64,000 nucleotides of DNA from Mycolicibacterium sp. TY81 (GTDB lineage Bacteria; Actinomycetota; Actinomycetes; Mycobacteriales; Mycobacteriaceae): the NCBI RefSeq assembly GCF_018326285.1, contig NZ_AP023362.1, positions 5,766,001 through 5,830,000 of the forward strand. The letters are read 5' to 3'. Every line of letters begins with the position of its first letter. Position 1 is the stretch's first letter. This document shows, in pieces, positions 16,627 through 24,603 of this stretch. The notes beneath the pieces are model-generated. The model saw only the letters and a list, made by a program, of their open reading frames with translations, made no database searches and had not been told where the DNA came from. Both the position numbers and the translations under genes were made by a program.

Positions 16627-17800
16627 ACAGGGTGCGAAGCCGGCTGATCGCTTCGTCGAGGGTGTCGTCGCGCTTGCAGAAGGCGAACCGCACCAGGTGG
16701 TTCCAGCCGGCCGAGTCGGGGGAGTCCGGATCGAGGAACGCCGACATCGGGATGGCGGCGACGCCGACCCGCTCCGGCAGCCCGGCGCAGAACGCGGTGC
16801 TGTCGTCATATCCCAGCGGGCGGGGATCGGCGCACAGGAAGTAGGTGCCGAAGCTGTCGTGGACGTCGAAGCCGATGTCGGTGAGGGCGCCGGCCAACCG
16901 ATCCCGCTTGCCGCGGTAGGACTTTCGCAGCGCCGCGACCCAGGCGTCCTCGTGGTCCAGCGCGTGCGCGACGGCCGGCTGGAACGGCGCGCCGCCGACG
17001 TACGTCAGGTACTGCTTGGCGGCGCGCACCCCGGCGATCAGGTCGGCCGGCCCACAGGCCCAGCCGATTTTCCAGCCGGTGCAGTTGAACATCTTCGCGG
17101 CGCTGGAGATGGTGACGGTGCGTTCGGCCATGCCGGGGTAACCGGCGAGCGGCCGGTGCTGGTGACCGTCGAACGTCAGCTGCTCGTAGACCTCGTCGGT
17201 GATGACCAGGAGGTCGTGCCCGACGGCGAGGGTGGCGATGGCCGTCAGCTCGTCGTGGCTCGCGACCATGCCGGTCGGGTTGTGCGGCGAGTTGAGGATC
17301 AGCGCACGGGTCTGCGGCGTGATGGCGGCACGGAGCCGGTCGATGTCGATGGCGAAGCCGTGGTTGTCGGGTGCCAATGGAACGACGACGCGCCGGCAGC
17401 CGGCCATGGCGATCACCGGGGAGTAGGAGTCGTAGAACGGCGCGATGATCAGGACGTCGGATCCTGGCTCGACCAGGCCGATCACGGCCGCGGCGATGGC
17501 CTCGGTGCCGCCGACGGTGACGAGCACCTCGGTGTCCGGGTCGTAGTCGATGCCGTAGTGCCGTGTGCGCTGGGCCGCGATGGCCTGGCGCAGCGCGGGG
17601 ATGCCCGGGCCGGGCGGGTACTGGTTCACGCCGTCCGCGATGGCCTGCTGCGCCACCGCCAGCATCGGTGCCGGGCCGTCCTCGTCGGGAAAACCCTGAC
17701 CGAGGTTGACGGCGCCGACCCGTGCGGCCAGCGCCGACATCTCGGCGAAGATGGTGGAGGCGTAGGGCCGCAGGCGGGCGACCATCCCCGGTGGCGTCAC
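16625..17800 (-). CDS. dapC: N-succinyldiaminopimelate aminotransferase-like PLP enzyme
   Basis: 391 residues from GTG 17800; ATG 17785 is a possible alternative. It is a fold-type I aminotransferase: GQGFPDEDGPAPML and QYPPGPGIPALRQAI, then VTVGGTEAIAAAV, ILNSPHNPTGMV, ITDEVYEQLTFDG, and SSAAKMFNCTGWKIGW with the PLP-binding lysine. The gene position equals Rv0858c (dapC), which acts in the succinylase branch of diaminopimelate/lysine synthesis in the cytoplasm. The start overlaps the stop of the upstream membrane-protein gene by 4 bases (GTGA), so expression is coupled to that gene and to its TetR-type operator at 18326. Confidence 0.85.
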   Translation of the reverse strand: MTPPGMVARLRPYASTIFAEMSALAARVGAVNLGQGFPDEDGPAPMLAVAQQAIADGVNQYPPGPGIPALRQAIAAQRTRHYGIDYDPDTEVLVTVGGTEAIAAAVIGLVEPGSDVLIIAPFYDSYSPVIAMAGCRRVVVPLAPDNHGFAIDIDRLRAAITPQTRALILNSPHNPTGMVASHDELTAIATLAVGHDLLVITDEVYEQLTFDGHQHRPLAGYPGMAERTVTISSAAKMFNCTGWKIGWACGPADLIAGVRAAKQYLTYVGGAPFQPAVAHALDHEDAWVAALRKSYRGKRDRLAGALTDIGFDVHDSFGTYFLCADPRPLGYDDSTAFCAGLPERVGVAAIPMSAFLDPDSPDSAGWNHLVRFAFCKRDDTLDEAISRLRTL

Positions 17801-18297
17801 CCCTGGATTGTCGCAGAACTCCTGACGTGGTCGACGGCGCGCTCGTGCCGCTGCTGCCGCGCGACGACGGCGAAGTAGAACGCCAGCGCGAAAGCGCAAC
17901 TGGTGAACAGGCTGCTGACGAAGAACAGCCACGGGTGCCGGATGCCGCGTCGCAGCCCGTCGGCGATGCTGAACAGCGGTAGCAGGATGACGTTGATGAT
18001 GGTGTAGTCCTGGCCCGCCGACGACGCCGCGGGGTTGACGAACATCAGGCGGATGTAGTCCGACCAGCTGCCCGGCCCGGTGATCGGATTGCCGCCCGGC
18101 GGTTGGTAATCCATGACGAATTTGGTGTTGAAGTAGTAGCCCAGCGCTATCGAGGCGATGCCGATCACGTAGTAGGCCGACTCGAGTGCCGAGAACGCGG
18201 GTCCGTCGGCCGGCTTGCGGAAGACCGCGGGATTGAGCTTGACGATGAACGCAATGACGAGCAGTCCGAGGACGGCGTGGACGATGAGCGAGACCAT
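17797..18297 (-). CDS. Small multi-spanning membrane protein, possibly DUF2834-like
   Basis: 166 residues with four likely transmembrane helices: SLIVHAVLGLLVIAFIV at the N-terminus, YVIGIASIALGYYF, a segment around TIINVILLPLFSIADG, and HPWLFFVSSLFTSCAFALAFYFAVVA. The layout and the HPW motif recall small DUF2834-type membrane proteins, but the assignment is tentative. It starts 28 bp from a perfect TetR-type palindrome (18326-18345) shared with the divergent TetR gene, so it is likely repressed by it. Its stop overlaps the dapC start. Confidence 0.6.
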   Translation of the reverse strand: MVSLIVHAVLGLLVIAFIVKLNPAVFRKPADGPAFSALESAYYVIGIASIALGYYFNTKFVMDYQPPGGNPITGPGSWSDYIRLMFVNPAASSAGQDYTIINVILLPLFSIADGLRRGIRHPWLFFVSSLFTSCAFALAFYFAVVARQQRHERAVDHVRSSATIQG

Positions 18298-18325
18298 GCC
18301 AGCGGAGTCTGCTCGCCGCGAAATC

Positions 18326-18345
18326 TTTTGTCAATCATGACAAAA
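18326..18345. promoter_or_regulatory. TetR-type operator 1
   Basis: Perfect palindrome TTTTGTCA-ATCA-TGACAAAA. It lies between the divergent membrane-protein gene (start 18297) and the TetR gene (start 18368), 22 bp from the latter, the usual place for an autoregulatory operator. The same arms occur at 18968-18987. Confidence 0.85.
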
Positions 18346-18367
18346 CATTCTGCGGTACCGTACTGGG

Positions 18368-18952
18368 ATGCCCCGGCCGCCGCAGACCGTACGTAGTGAG
18401 CGCACACGCGAGGCGCTGCAACAGGCGGCGCTGGTCCGTTTCCTGGCGCAGGGTGTCGAGGGCACCACGGCGGAGGAGATCGCCGCCGACGCCGGTGTCT
18501 CGCTGCGCACGTTCTACCGGCACTTCACGTCCAAGCATGAGCTGCTGTTCGCCGACTACGACGCGGGTCTGCACTGGTTCCGCACCGCGCTGGCCGGACG
18601 GCCCGCCGACGAACCGGTGCTGGCGGCGGTACAGGCCGCGATCTTCGCCTTTCCGTACGACTTTGGTGCGGTCACCAAGATCGCCGCGCTGCGCGAACAG
18701 GAACTCGACGCCGAGCGGATCGTCAGTCATATCCGGCAGGTCGAGGCCGACTTCGCCGATGCCATCGCCGAGTATCTCGAGCGGCGGGGCGGGCCTGACG
18801 ACCGGCTGCGCGTCGCGGTGACGTCGCGGACCATCGCCGCCGCGGTGTTCGGCGCCATGGAGGTGTGGATGCTGGGCGCCGAGCGGTCGCTGGCCGATCT
18901 CGCGCGCATGTGCCACCAGGCGCTGGACCAGCTGGCGGCCGGACCCGTCTGA
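18368..18952 (+). CDS. TetR-family transcriptional repressor
   Basis: 194 residues. The N-terminal helix-turn-helix (TREALQQAALVRFLAQGVEGTTAEEIAADAGVSLRTFYRHFTSKHELLFADY) is textbook TetR. The remainder is a helical ligand pocket with a later hydrophobic segment (RTIAAAVFGAMEVWML). Operators with identical arms stand on both sides of the gene, so it probably controls itself, the divergent membrane-protein/dapC unit and the downstream FAD oxidoreductase. The ligand is unknown; the regulated oxidoreductase suggests an isoprenoid-like or hydrophobic compound. Confidence 0.9.
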   Translation: MPRPPQTVRSERTREALQQAALVRFLAQGVEGTTAEEIAADAGVSLRTFYRHFTSKHELLFADYDAGLHWFRTALAGRPADEPVLAAVQAAIFAFPYDFGAVTKIAALREQELDAERIVSHIRQVEADFADAIAEYLERRGGPDDRLRVAVTSRTIAAAVFGAMEVWMLGAERSLADLARMCHQALDQLAAGPV

Positions 18953-18967
18953 TCCTCGTCGGCATGG

Positions 18968-18987
18968 TTTTGTCACTATTGACAAAA
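18968..18987. promoter_or_regulatory. TetR-type operator 2
   Basis: Perfect palindrome TTTTGTCA-CTAT-TGACAAAA, identical arms to operator 1. It lies 27 bp upstream of the FAD oxidoreductase start, where bound repressor would block the promoter. Confidence 0.85.
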
Positions 18988-19013
18988 CTTTATACGGGTG
19001 CGACTCTGCGGAA

Positions 19014-20564
19014 ATGGCGCAATTCGACGCGATCGTGGTGGGAGCAGGGCACAACGGGCTGGCTTCGGCGGTGATGCTGCAGAAGGCCGGCCTGCGCACG
19101 CTGTGTCTGGAGGCCAAGCTCTACTCCGGCGGCATGGCCTCCACCGTCGAGCTGTTCGACGGGTTCAAGTTCGAGATCGCCGGGTCCGAGCAGTTCCCGA
19201 CGGCGCTCAAAGTGAGTCAGGAGTTGGGCCTCGACGAGGTGCCGAGTGTCGAGCAGGAAGTCATGTCGGTCAACATGCGGGGGATCGGCGACGAGCCGTT
19301 GCTCTTCTACTCGGACCCCATGAAGCTGCTCACCCACATGAACGAGGTGCATGGTGCCGAGGCCGTCAACGGCATGGCCGGGCTGATGGCCTGGAGCATG
19401 GCGCCGGCGCGGGCCCTCGGCCGGTTCGACGCGGGGCTGCCGCCCAAGACCTACGACGAGATGTATGCATGCGCCACAAACGAATTCGAGCGGTCGGCCA
19501 TCACCGACATGCTCTTCGGCTCGGTGACCGACGTCCTCGACCGCTACCTGCCGGACAAGGACAAGCACGGCGCCATCCGCGGCATGCTGTCGGTGCTGGC
19601 GTGCAACTCCACCTACCGCGGCCCCGCCACCCCGGGCAGCGCCGCCGCGCTGGCCTTCGGCCTCGCCGTCCCGACCGACGGCGCGTCGTTGATGCGAAAG
19701 CTCAAGGGCGGCATCGGCGCACTGGGCAAGCACCTCGAGGACACTTTCGTCGCTCATGGCGGTGAGGTCCGGTTGCGCAGTGCGGTCGCGGCCATCACGG
19801 TCGCCGACGGCCGGGTCACCGGCGTACGCCTGGACGACGGCACCGAAATCGCTGCACCCGTGGTGGTTTCGTCACTCGCACCGTCATTGACGGTCGACCG
19901 GCTCCTTGGCAGCGCCGTGCCCGACGACGTCCGGTCCCGCTACACCCGCGTCGACCACCGCGGCAGCTACCTGCAGATGCACTTCGCGCTCGACGGCAAC
20001 CCGGAGTTCGCCGAACCCTACGAAATCCTGAACAACCCCGAATTACAGGGAACCATCGGTCTTTTCAGCACGCCCGAGGAATTGCAGCAGCAGTGGGAGG
20101 ACAGCCGCCGGGGCATCGTGCCGGCCGATCCGTCCATCGCCTGGCAGATTCCGTCGGTGCTGGATCCCGAGCTGGCACCGCCCGGCAAGCACGCGTCGTC
20201 GGCGTTCGCGCTGTGGTTCCCGGTCGAAGGTGGCGGTGACTACGGCTCCATGAAACGCGAGATGGGACAACGCGTCATCGACAAGATCACCCGCGTGGCA
20301 CCCAATTTCGAGAAGCTCATCCTGCGGCACACGACGTTCACACCGCGGCACATGGACCGGATGTTCGGCGCTCCTGGCGGCGACTACTGCCACGGCCTGA
20401 TCCACCCCGAGCAGATGGGGCCCAACCGGCCCGGCCCGCGCGGGTATCTCGACCAGGAGCTGCCGGTCGAGGGCGTCTACCTGGGCGGCGCCGGCTGCCA
20501 CGGTGGCCCGGCCGTGAACTTCATCCCGGGCTACAACGCCGCCCACGCCGTGCTTAACACGTGA
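19014..20564 (+). CDS. Phytoene-desaturase-like FAD-dependent oxidoreductase
   Basis: 516 residues. The Rossmann start DAIVVGAGHNGLASAVMLQKAGLRTLCLEAK with the downstream acidic residue binds FAD; GGMASTVELFDGFKFEIAGSEQFP is the family's second segment. The C-terminal FAD contact is GVYLGGAGCHGGPAVNFIPGYNAA. This family (CrtI/NAD(P)H-less amine-oxidase fold) dehydrogenates carotenoids and other hydrophobic compounds, but many actinobacterial members have unknown substrates. No carotenoid genes are nearby. A TetR operator overlaps its promoter region, so expression is probably inducible. Confidence 0.82.
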   Translation: MAQFDAIVVGAGHNGLASAVMLQKAGLRTLCLEAKLYSGGMASTVELFDGFKFEIAGSEQFPTALKVSQELGLDEVPSVEQEVMSVNMRGIGDEPLLFYSDPMKLLTHMNEVHGAEAVNGMAGLMAWSMAPARALGRFDAGLPPKTYDEMYACATNEFERSAITDMLFGSVTDVLDRYLPDKDKHGAIRGMLSVLACNSTYRGPATPGSAAALAFGLAVPTDGASLMRKLKGGIGALGKHLEDTFVAHGGEVRLRSAVAAITVADGRVTGVRLDDGTEIAAPVVVSSLAPSLTVDRLLGSAVPDDVRSRYTRVDHRGSYLQMHFALDGNPEFAEPYEILNNPELQGTIGLFSTPEELQQQWEDSRRGIVPADPSIAWQIPSVLDPELAPPGKHASSAFALWFPVEGGGDYGSMKREMGQRVIDKITRVAPNFEKLILRHTTFTPRHMDRMFGAPGGDYCHGLIHPEQMGPNRPGPRGYLDQELPVEGVYLGGAGCHGGPAVNFIPGYNAAHAVLNT

Positions 20565-20629
20565 TTCGCTAACCAGGCCGAAACGTCACCGAAACCGGTT
20601 CGGCAACAACGCCGACCTAGTGTGCGGGT

Positions 20630-21331
20630 ATGCGGCCCCACCGGCGTTCCGTCCTGCTCGGACAGCTGGTGGCGGATCGGGCCGCGCCGTCACAGCAAGG
20701 GGTGCTCAATGAACTGCGCCGTGCTGTCCTCGACGGCGGCGTGCCGCCCGGTACGCCGATCCCCTTGGCCGACGTGGCGGACGTGTTCGGCGTCAGCCAG
20801 ATTCCGGTACGGGAGGCGCTGAAGACGCTCATCGGGGAGGGGCTGGTGGAGCACCGGCTCAACTTCGGTTACACCGTGGCCCTGCTGACGCCGCAGGAGC
20901 TCCGCGAAATGTACATCGTGCGTGAGGCTTTGGAGTCGGCGTCGCTGGGCGTCGCCGTGGCCAACGCCACCGATGCCGACCGCGCGGCCGCGGTCGCGGT
21001 CAATGTCAGGCTGCAGCAGGCGATTCGCGACGATGACGCGGGCGCTTACCACCGGCAGAGCCGGGAACTGCATGCCGCGCTCACCCGACCGTCGCGCATG
21101 TATCGGCTGCTGCACATGCTGGAGGCGGCATGGAATGTCACCGAACCCGTGCAGTCGATGCTGCATGTCAGCCGCGACGACCGGGCGGACCTGCATGCCG
21201 ACCATTGCGCGATGGTCGACGCCTTCGTCGCCGGTGACGCCGAGCGCCTGATCGCCGTCGCGGAAAACCATGCCGTCCGGCTCAACGCGGCGATCGCCAA
21301 ACTGCCCACGGACACCGGGCTGCTGGCGTAG
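20630..21331 (+). CDS. GntR-family regulator, FCD type (second copy), likely purine-catabolism regulator
   Basis: 233 residues. The winged helix (LNELRRAVLDGGVPPGTPIPLADVADVFGVSQIPVREALKTLIGEGLV) and FCD domain (LREMYIVREALESASLGVAV ... ELHAALTRPSRMYRLLHML) align with the regulator at 15866. It directly precedes the NCS1 transporter and allantoin genes, as the FCD regulators of purine or hydantoin catabolism often do, so it is probably their local repressor with a ureide ligand (inference). A 12-bp palindrome lies between it and the transporter. Confidence 0.88.
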   Translation: MRPHRRSVLLGQLVADRAAPSQQGVLNELRRAVLDGGVPPGTPIPLADVADVFGVSQIPVREALKTLIGEGLVEHRLNFGYTVALLTPQELREMYIVREALESASLGVAVANATDADRAAAVAVNVRLQQAIRDDDAGAYHRQSRELHAALTRPSRMYRLLHMLEAAWNVTEPVQSMLHVSRDDRADLHADHCAMVDAFVAGDAERLIAVAENHAVRLNAAIAKLPTDTGLLA

Positions 21332-21350
21332 CGGCGAACATATATCTTTT

Positions 21351-21362
21351 CCGCAATTGCGG
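21351..21362. promoter_or_regulatory. Palindrome upstream of NCS1 transporter, possible GntR operator
   Basis: CCGCAATTGCGG, a perfect 12-bp palindrome within an AT-rich window (21338-21375), 52 bp before the transporter start and 19 bp after the regulator stop. Position favours an operator; the binding protein is inferred, not shown. Confidence 0.45.
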
Positions 21363-21414
21363 CATATCTCAGGGGAAACAGCAGGGAAACGTTGCTTTTT
21401 TAGCGTTTTCGAGC

Positions 21415-22962
21415 ATGACTGACACCCTCGTTCCCAAGGACCTGACCCCACCGGGCGCGGTGATCGGCGCAGGTGACATCGTCGAGGCCGCCGGCCACCC
21501 CGTCGGCGGCGGCGTCATCAAACCGGATTACGACCCCAGACTGACCAATGAGGACCTGGCCCCGCTGGGCAAGCAGAGCTGGGGCTCGTACAACATCTTC
21601 GCGTTCTGGATGTCCGACGTGCACAGCGTCGGTGGCTATGTGACCGCGGGCAGCCTGTTCGCCCTCGGCCTGGCCAGTTGGCAGGTGCTTGTGGCACTGC
21701 TGATCGGCATCACCCTCGTCTACTTCCTGTGCAACCTGGTCGCCAAGCCCAGCCAGGTTGCCGGCGTGCCGTATCCGGTGATCTGTCGTACCGCATTCGG
21801 TGTGCTGGGGGCGAACATCCCGGCCGTCATCCGTGGACTGATCGCGGTGGCCTGGTACGGCATCCAGACCTACCTGGCGTCGGCCGCCCTGGATGTCGTG
21901 CTGCTCAAGCTGTTTCCGGGACTGGCCCCGTACGCCGACCTCGCCACCCACGGCTTCCTCGGTCTGCCGGTGCTGGGCTGGGCCAGCTTCCTGCTGCTGT
22001 GGGTGTTGCAGGCCTGCGTCTTCTGGCGCGGTATGGAGGCGATCCGCAGGTTCATCGACTTCTGCGGACCCGCCGTCTACGTCGTCATGTTCGTCCTGTG
22101 CGGTTACCTCATCTACAAAGCCGGCTGGGGCGCAATCGATCTCAACCTCGGCGAGGTCAAGTACACCGGCCTGGATTCGATTCCGGTGATGCTCGGCGCC
22201 ATCGCGCTGGTGGTGTCCTACTTCTCCGGTCCGATGCTGAACTTCGGCGACTTCTCCCGCTACGGCAAGTCGTTCGCCGCGGTCAAGAAGGGCAACTTCC
22301 TCGGGCTGCCGGTCAACTTCCTGGTGTTCTCCGTGCTGGTGGTGGTCACCGCATCGCTGACGCTGCCGGTGTTCGGCGAACTGCTCACCGACCCCGTGCA
22401 GACCGTGGCCCGCATCGACAGCACCTTCGCAATAGTGCTGGGCGCGTTGACCTTCACCATCGCCACCATCGGCATCAACATCGTCGCCAACTTCATCAGC
22501 CCGGCGTTCGACTTCTCCAACGTCAGCCCGCAGCGCATCAGCTGGCGCGCCGGCGGCATGATCGCCGCGGTGGGCTCGGTTCTGATCACGCCGTGGAACC
22601 TCTACAACAACCCGGAGGTGATCCACTACACGCTGGAGACCCTGGGCGCCTTCATCGGACCGCTGTTCGGTGTGCTGCTCGCCGACTTCTACCTGGTGCG
22701 TAAGCAGAAGGTGGTCATCGACGACCTGTTCACCATGGCCGAGTCCGGAAAGTACTGGTACACCAAGGGCTACAACAAGGTCGCGGTCATCGCGACCGTG
22801 GCCGGCGCGGTGCTCGCGGCACTGCCGGTGCTACTGGCGGGCAGCGTGTACGGCATGCACACCGCGGCCCAGTACAGCTGGTTCATCGGCTGCGGCGTCG
22901 CCCTCGGTATCTACCGGGTACTGGCCGTCCGCGACCGGTTCGTCGCCGAATCCGTGGCGTGA
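21415..22962 (+). CDS. NCS1-family nucleobase/allantoin:cation symporter
   Basis: 515 residues with about twelve transmembrane segments. The N-terminus DLAPLGKQSWGSYNIFAFWMSDVHSVGGY is the conserved NCS1 opening (TM1 substrate site). Later come GVPYPVICRTAFGVLGANIPAVIRG, AVAWYGIQTYLAS, FNFGDFSRYGK-type FGDFSRYGKS and NPEVIHYTLETLGAFIGPLFGVLLADFYLVRK. NCS1 carriers import purines, pyrimidines, hydantoins or allantoin with H+ or Na+. Placed beside racemase, allantoinase and allantoicase genes, allantoin is the best guess. It is located in the cytoplasmic membrane and starts the operon with the racemase. Confidence 0.88.
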   Translation: MTDTLVPKDLTPPGAVIGAGDIVEAAGHPVGGGVIKPDYDPRLTNEDLAPLGKQSWGSYNIFAFWMSDVHSVGGYVTAGSLFALGLASWQVLVALLIGITLVYFLCNLVAKPSQVAGVPYPVICRTAFGVLGANIPAVIRGLIAVAWYGIQTYLASAALDVVLLKLFPGLAPYADLATHGFLGLPVLGWASFLLLWVLQACVFWRGMEAIRRFIDFCGPAVYVVMFVLCGYLIYKAGWGAIDLNLGEVKYTGLDSIPVMLGAIALVVSYFSGPMLNFGDFSRYGKSFAAVKKGNFLGLPVNFLVFSVLVVVTASLTLPVFGELLTDPVQTVARIDSTFAIVLGALTFTIATIGINIVANFISPAFDFSNVSPQRISWRAGGMIAAVGSVLITPWNLYNNPEVIHYTLETLGAFIGPLFGVLLADFYLVRKQKVVIDDLFTMAESGKYWYTKGYNKVAVIATVAGAVLAALPVLLAGSVYGMHTAAQYSWFIGCGVALGIYRVLAVRDRFVAESVA

Positions 22963-22981
22963 CCGTGCGGGAGTCCTTGGG

Positions 22982-23704
22982 ATGAGCCGGATTTGGGTCA
23001 TCAACCCCAACACCACCACGTCGATGACCGCCGGGATCGGCCGCTGCGCACAAGCAGTGGCCGGTTCCGGTGTCGAGATCGTTGCCGTGACATCCGAATT
23101 CGGTCCGCCCTCCATCGAAAGCCACTACGACGAGGCGATGAGTGTGCCGGGTCTGCTGGAGGCGATCCGGCGCGGCGAACAGGCCGGGGTCGACGGATAT
23201 GTGATCGCGTGCTTCGGCGATCCGGGACTGGACGCGGCGCGGGAGGTCGCGGCCGGGCCCGTCATCGGCATCGCCGAGGCCGCCATGCAGACGGCCAGCC
23301 ACCTCGGCCGGGGTTTCTCGGTGGTGACGACGTTGTCGCGCACCATGGGCCGCGCCGCCGATCTGGCGGAACGCTATGGGATGCAACGGTTCTGCCTGGG
23401 TATCCATGCCTGCGACATTCCGGTGCTCGACCTCGAGGCAGACCCGACGGCACGCAAGGTCATCACCGAGGCATGCCGCGATGCGTTGGAGTCCGACGGC
23501 TCCGACGCCATCGTCCTGGGGTGCGCGGGCATGGCCGAGATGTGCGCGGCCATCACGGCAGAACTCGGGGTGCCGGTGGTCGACGGGGTGAGCGCGGCGA
23601 CGTTGACGGTGCAGGCATTGGTGCGGATGGGTCTGCGCACCGGCAAACGTGGCGAGTTCGCGACGCCGCCCGCCAAGCAGTACACCGCGCGGCGCGACGG
23701 CTAA
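22982..23704 (+). CDS. Hydantoin/allantoin racemase-family protein
   Basis: 240 residues, ATG 22982 with the transporter 19 bp upstream. The start MSRIWVINPNTTTSMT, Cys77 (YVIACFGDPGLDAAREV) and Cys181 (AIVLGCAGMAEM) are the signature of Asp/Glu/hydantoin racemases, which use two cysteines as acid and base. In this setting it probably interconverts R- and S-allantoin so that both feed the stereospecific allantoinase. Its 3' end overlaps the 3' end of the convergent allantoinase gene by four bases. Confidence 0.87.
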   Translation: MSRIWVINPNTTTSMTAGIGRCAQAVAGSGVEIVAVTSEFGPPSIESHYDEAMSVPGLLEAIRRGEQAGVDGYVIACFGDPGLDAAREVAAGPVIGIAEAAMQTASHLGRGFSVVTTLSRTMGRAADLAERYGMQRFCLGIHACDIPVLDLEADPTARKVITEACRDALESDGSDAIVLGCAGMAEMCAAITAELGVPVVDGVSAATLTVQALVRMGLRTGKRGEFATPPAKQYTARRDG

Positions 23705-24603
23705 CCGGCCGGGTGCACGGCGCGCCAATGCTCGGCGATGTCGATGCGCCGGGCCAGCCACACCCGGTCATGACGCTGCACGTGGTCCAGGAATCGTTCC
23801 AGCGCCGCACTGCGGGCCGGGCGGCCGACCAGTCTGCAGTGCAACCCGACCGAGAGCATCTTCGGGCTGCCGCCCAGACCCTCGGCATAGAGGACGTCGA
23901 ACGCGTCACGCAGATGGGCGAAGAACTCCTCGCCGTTGGAAAAGCCTGCGGGAGAAGCGAATCGCATGTCGTTGGTGTCGAGCGTGTACGGCACCACCAG
24001 ATGGTCGGTATCGGCCACCCGCACCCAGTACGGCAGATCGTCGGCGTAAGAGTCCGAGTCGTACACGAACCCGCCATGCTCGACCACCAGCTCCCGCGTG
24101 TGCGGTGAGTCCCGGCCGGTGTACCAGCCCAGCGGCGCGGCACCGGTGAGCTCGGTCAGGATCCGTACCGCCTCCGCCATGTGCTCGCGTTCGGTGTCGC
24201 GGTCGATCAGCTGGTAGGACTTCCACCGCAGTCCGTGACAGGCGATCTCGTGCCCGAGTTCACCGAACGCGGCCAGTGCCTCCGGGTTGCGCTGCAGTGC
24301 CCGCGCCACCGCGAAGATGGTCAGCGGGATACCTCGTCGCTCGAAAATCCTGAGTATCCGCCACAATCCGGCGCGCGAGCCGTACTCGTAGAGCGACTCC
24401 ATGCTCATGTGCCGGTTGGGGAACGCCTCGGCCGGCGTCATCTCGGACAGGAACGTCTCCGAGGCCGGATCCCCGTCGAGCACGTTGTTCTCGCCGCCCT
24501 CTTCGTAATTGAGGACGAACTGCACGGCAATGGCGGCGCCGCCCGGCCACTGCGGGTCCGGCGGGGTGCGGCCATAACCCACCAGGTCGCGTGGGTAACT
24601 CAC
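23701..24603 (-). CDS. puuE: PuuE-type allantoinase (polysaccharide-deacetylase fold)
   Basis: 300 residues. The opening DLVGYGRTPPDPQWPGGAAIAVQFVLNYEEGGENNVLDGD and the segment GHEIACHGLRWKSYQLI are distinctive for PuuE, the allantoinase related to carbohydrate esterase family 4 rather than to the metal amidohydrolases. The latter segment replaces the usual HxxxH metal motif. It hydrolyses allantoin to allantoate. The ATG overlaps the stop of the allantoicase gene (ATGA), so the order in the minus-strand operon is aldolase-like gene, allantoicase, allantoinase. Confidence 0.88.
   Translation of the reverse strand: MSYPRDLVGYGRTPPDPQWPGGAAIAVQFVLNYEEGGENNVLDGDPASETFLSEMTPAEAFPNRHMSMESLYEYGSRAGLWRILRIFERRGIPLTIFAVARALQRNPEALAAFGELGHEIACHGLRWKSYQLIDRDTEREHMAEAVRILTELTGAAPLGWYTGRDSPHTRELVVEHGGFVYDSDSYADDLPYWVRVADTDHLVVPYTLDTNDMRFASPAGFSNGEEFFAHLRDAFDVLYAEGLGGSPKMLSVGLHCRLVGRPARSAALERFLDHVQRHDRVWLARRIDIAEHWRAVHPAG

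Noticed and set aside
16625..18334. 569-residue version of the aminotransferase
   Set aside because: The upstream part is out of homology and overlaps the membrane-protein gene; GTG 17800 gives a family-length protein.
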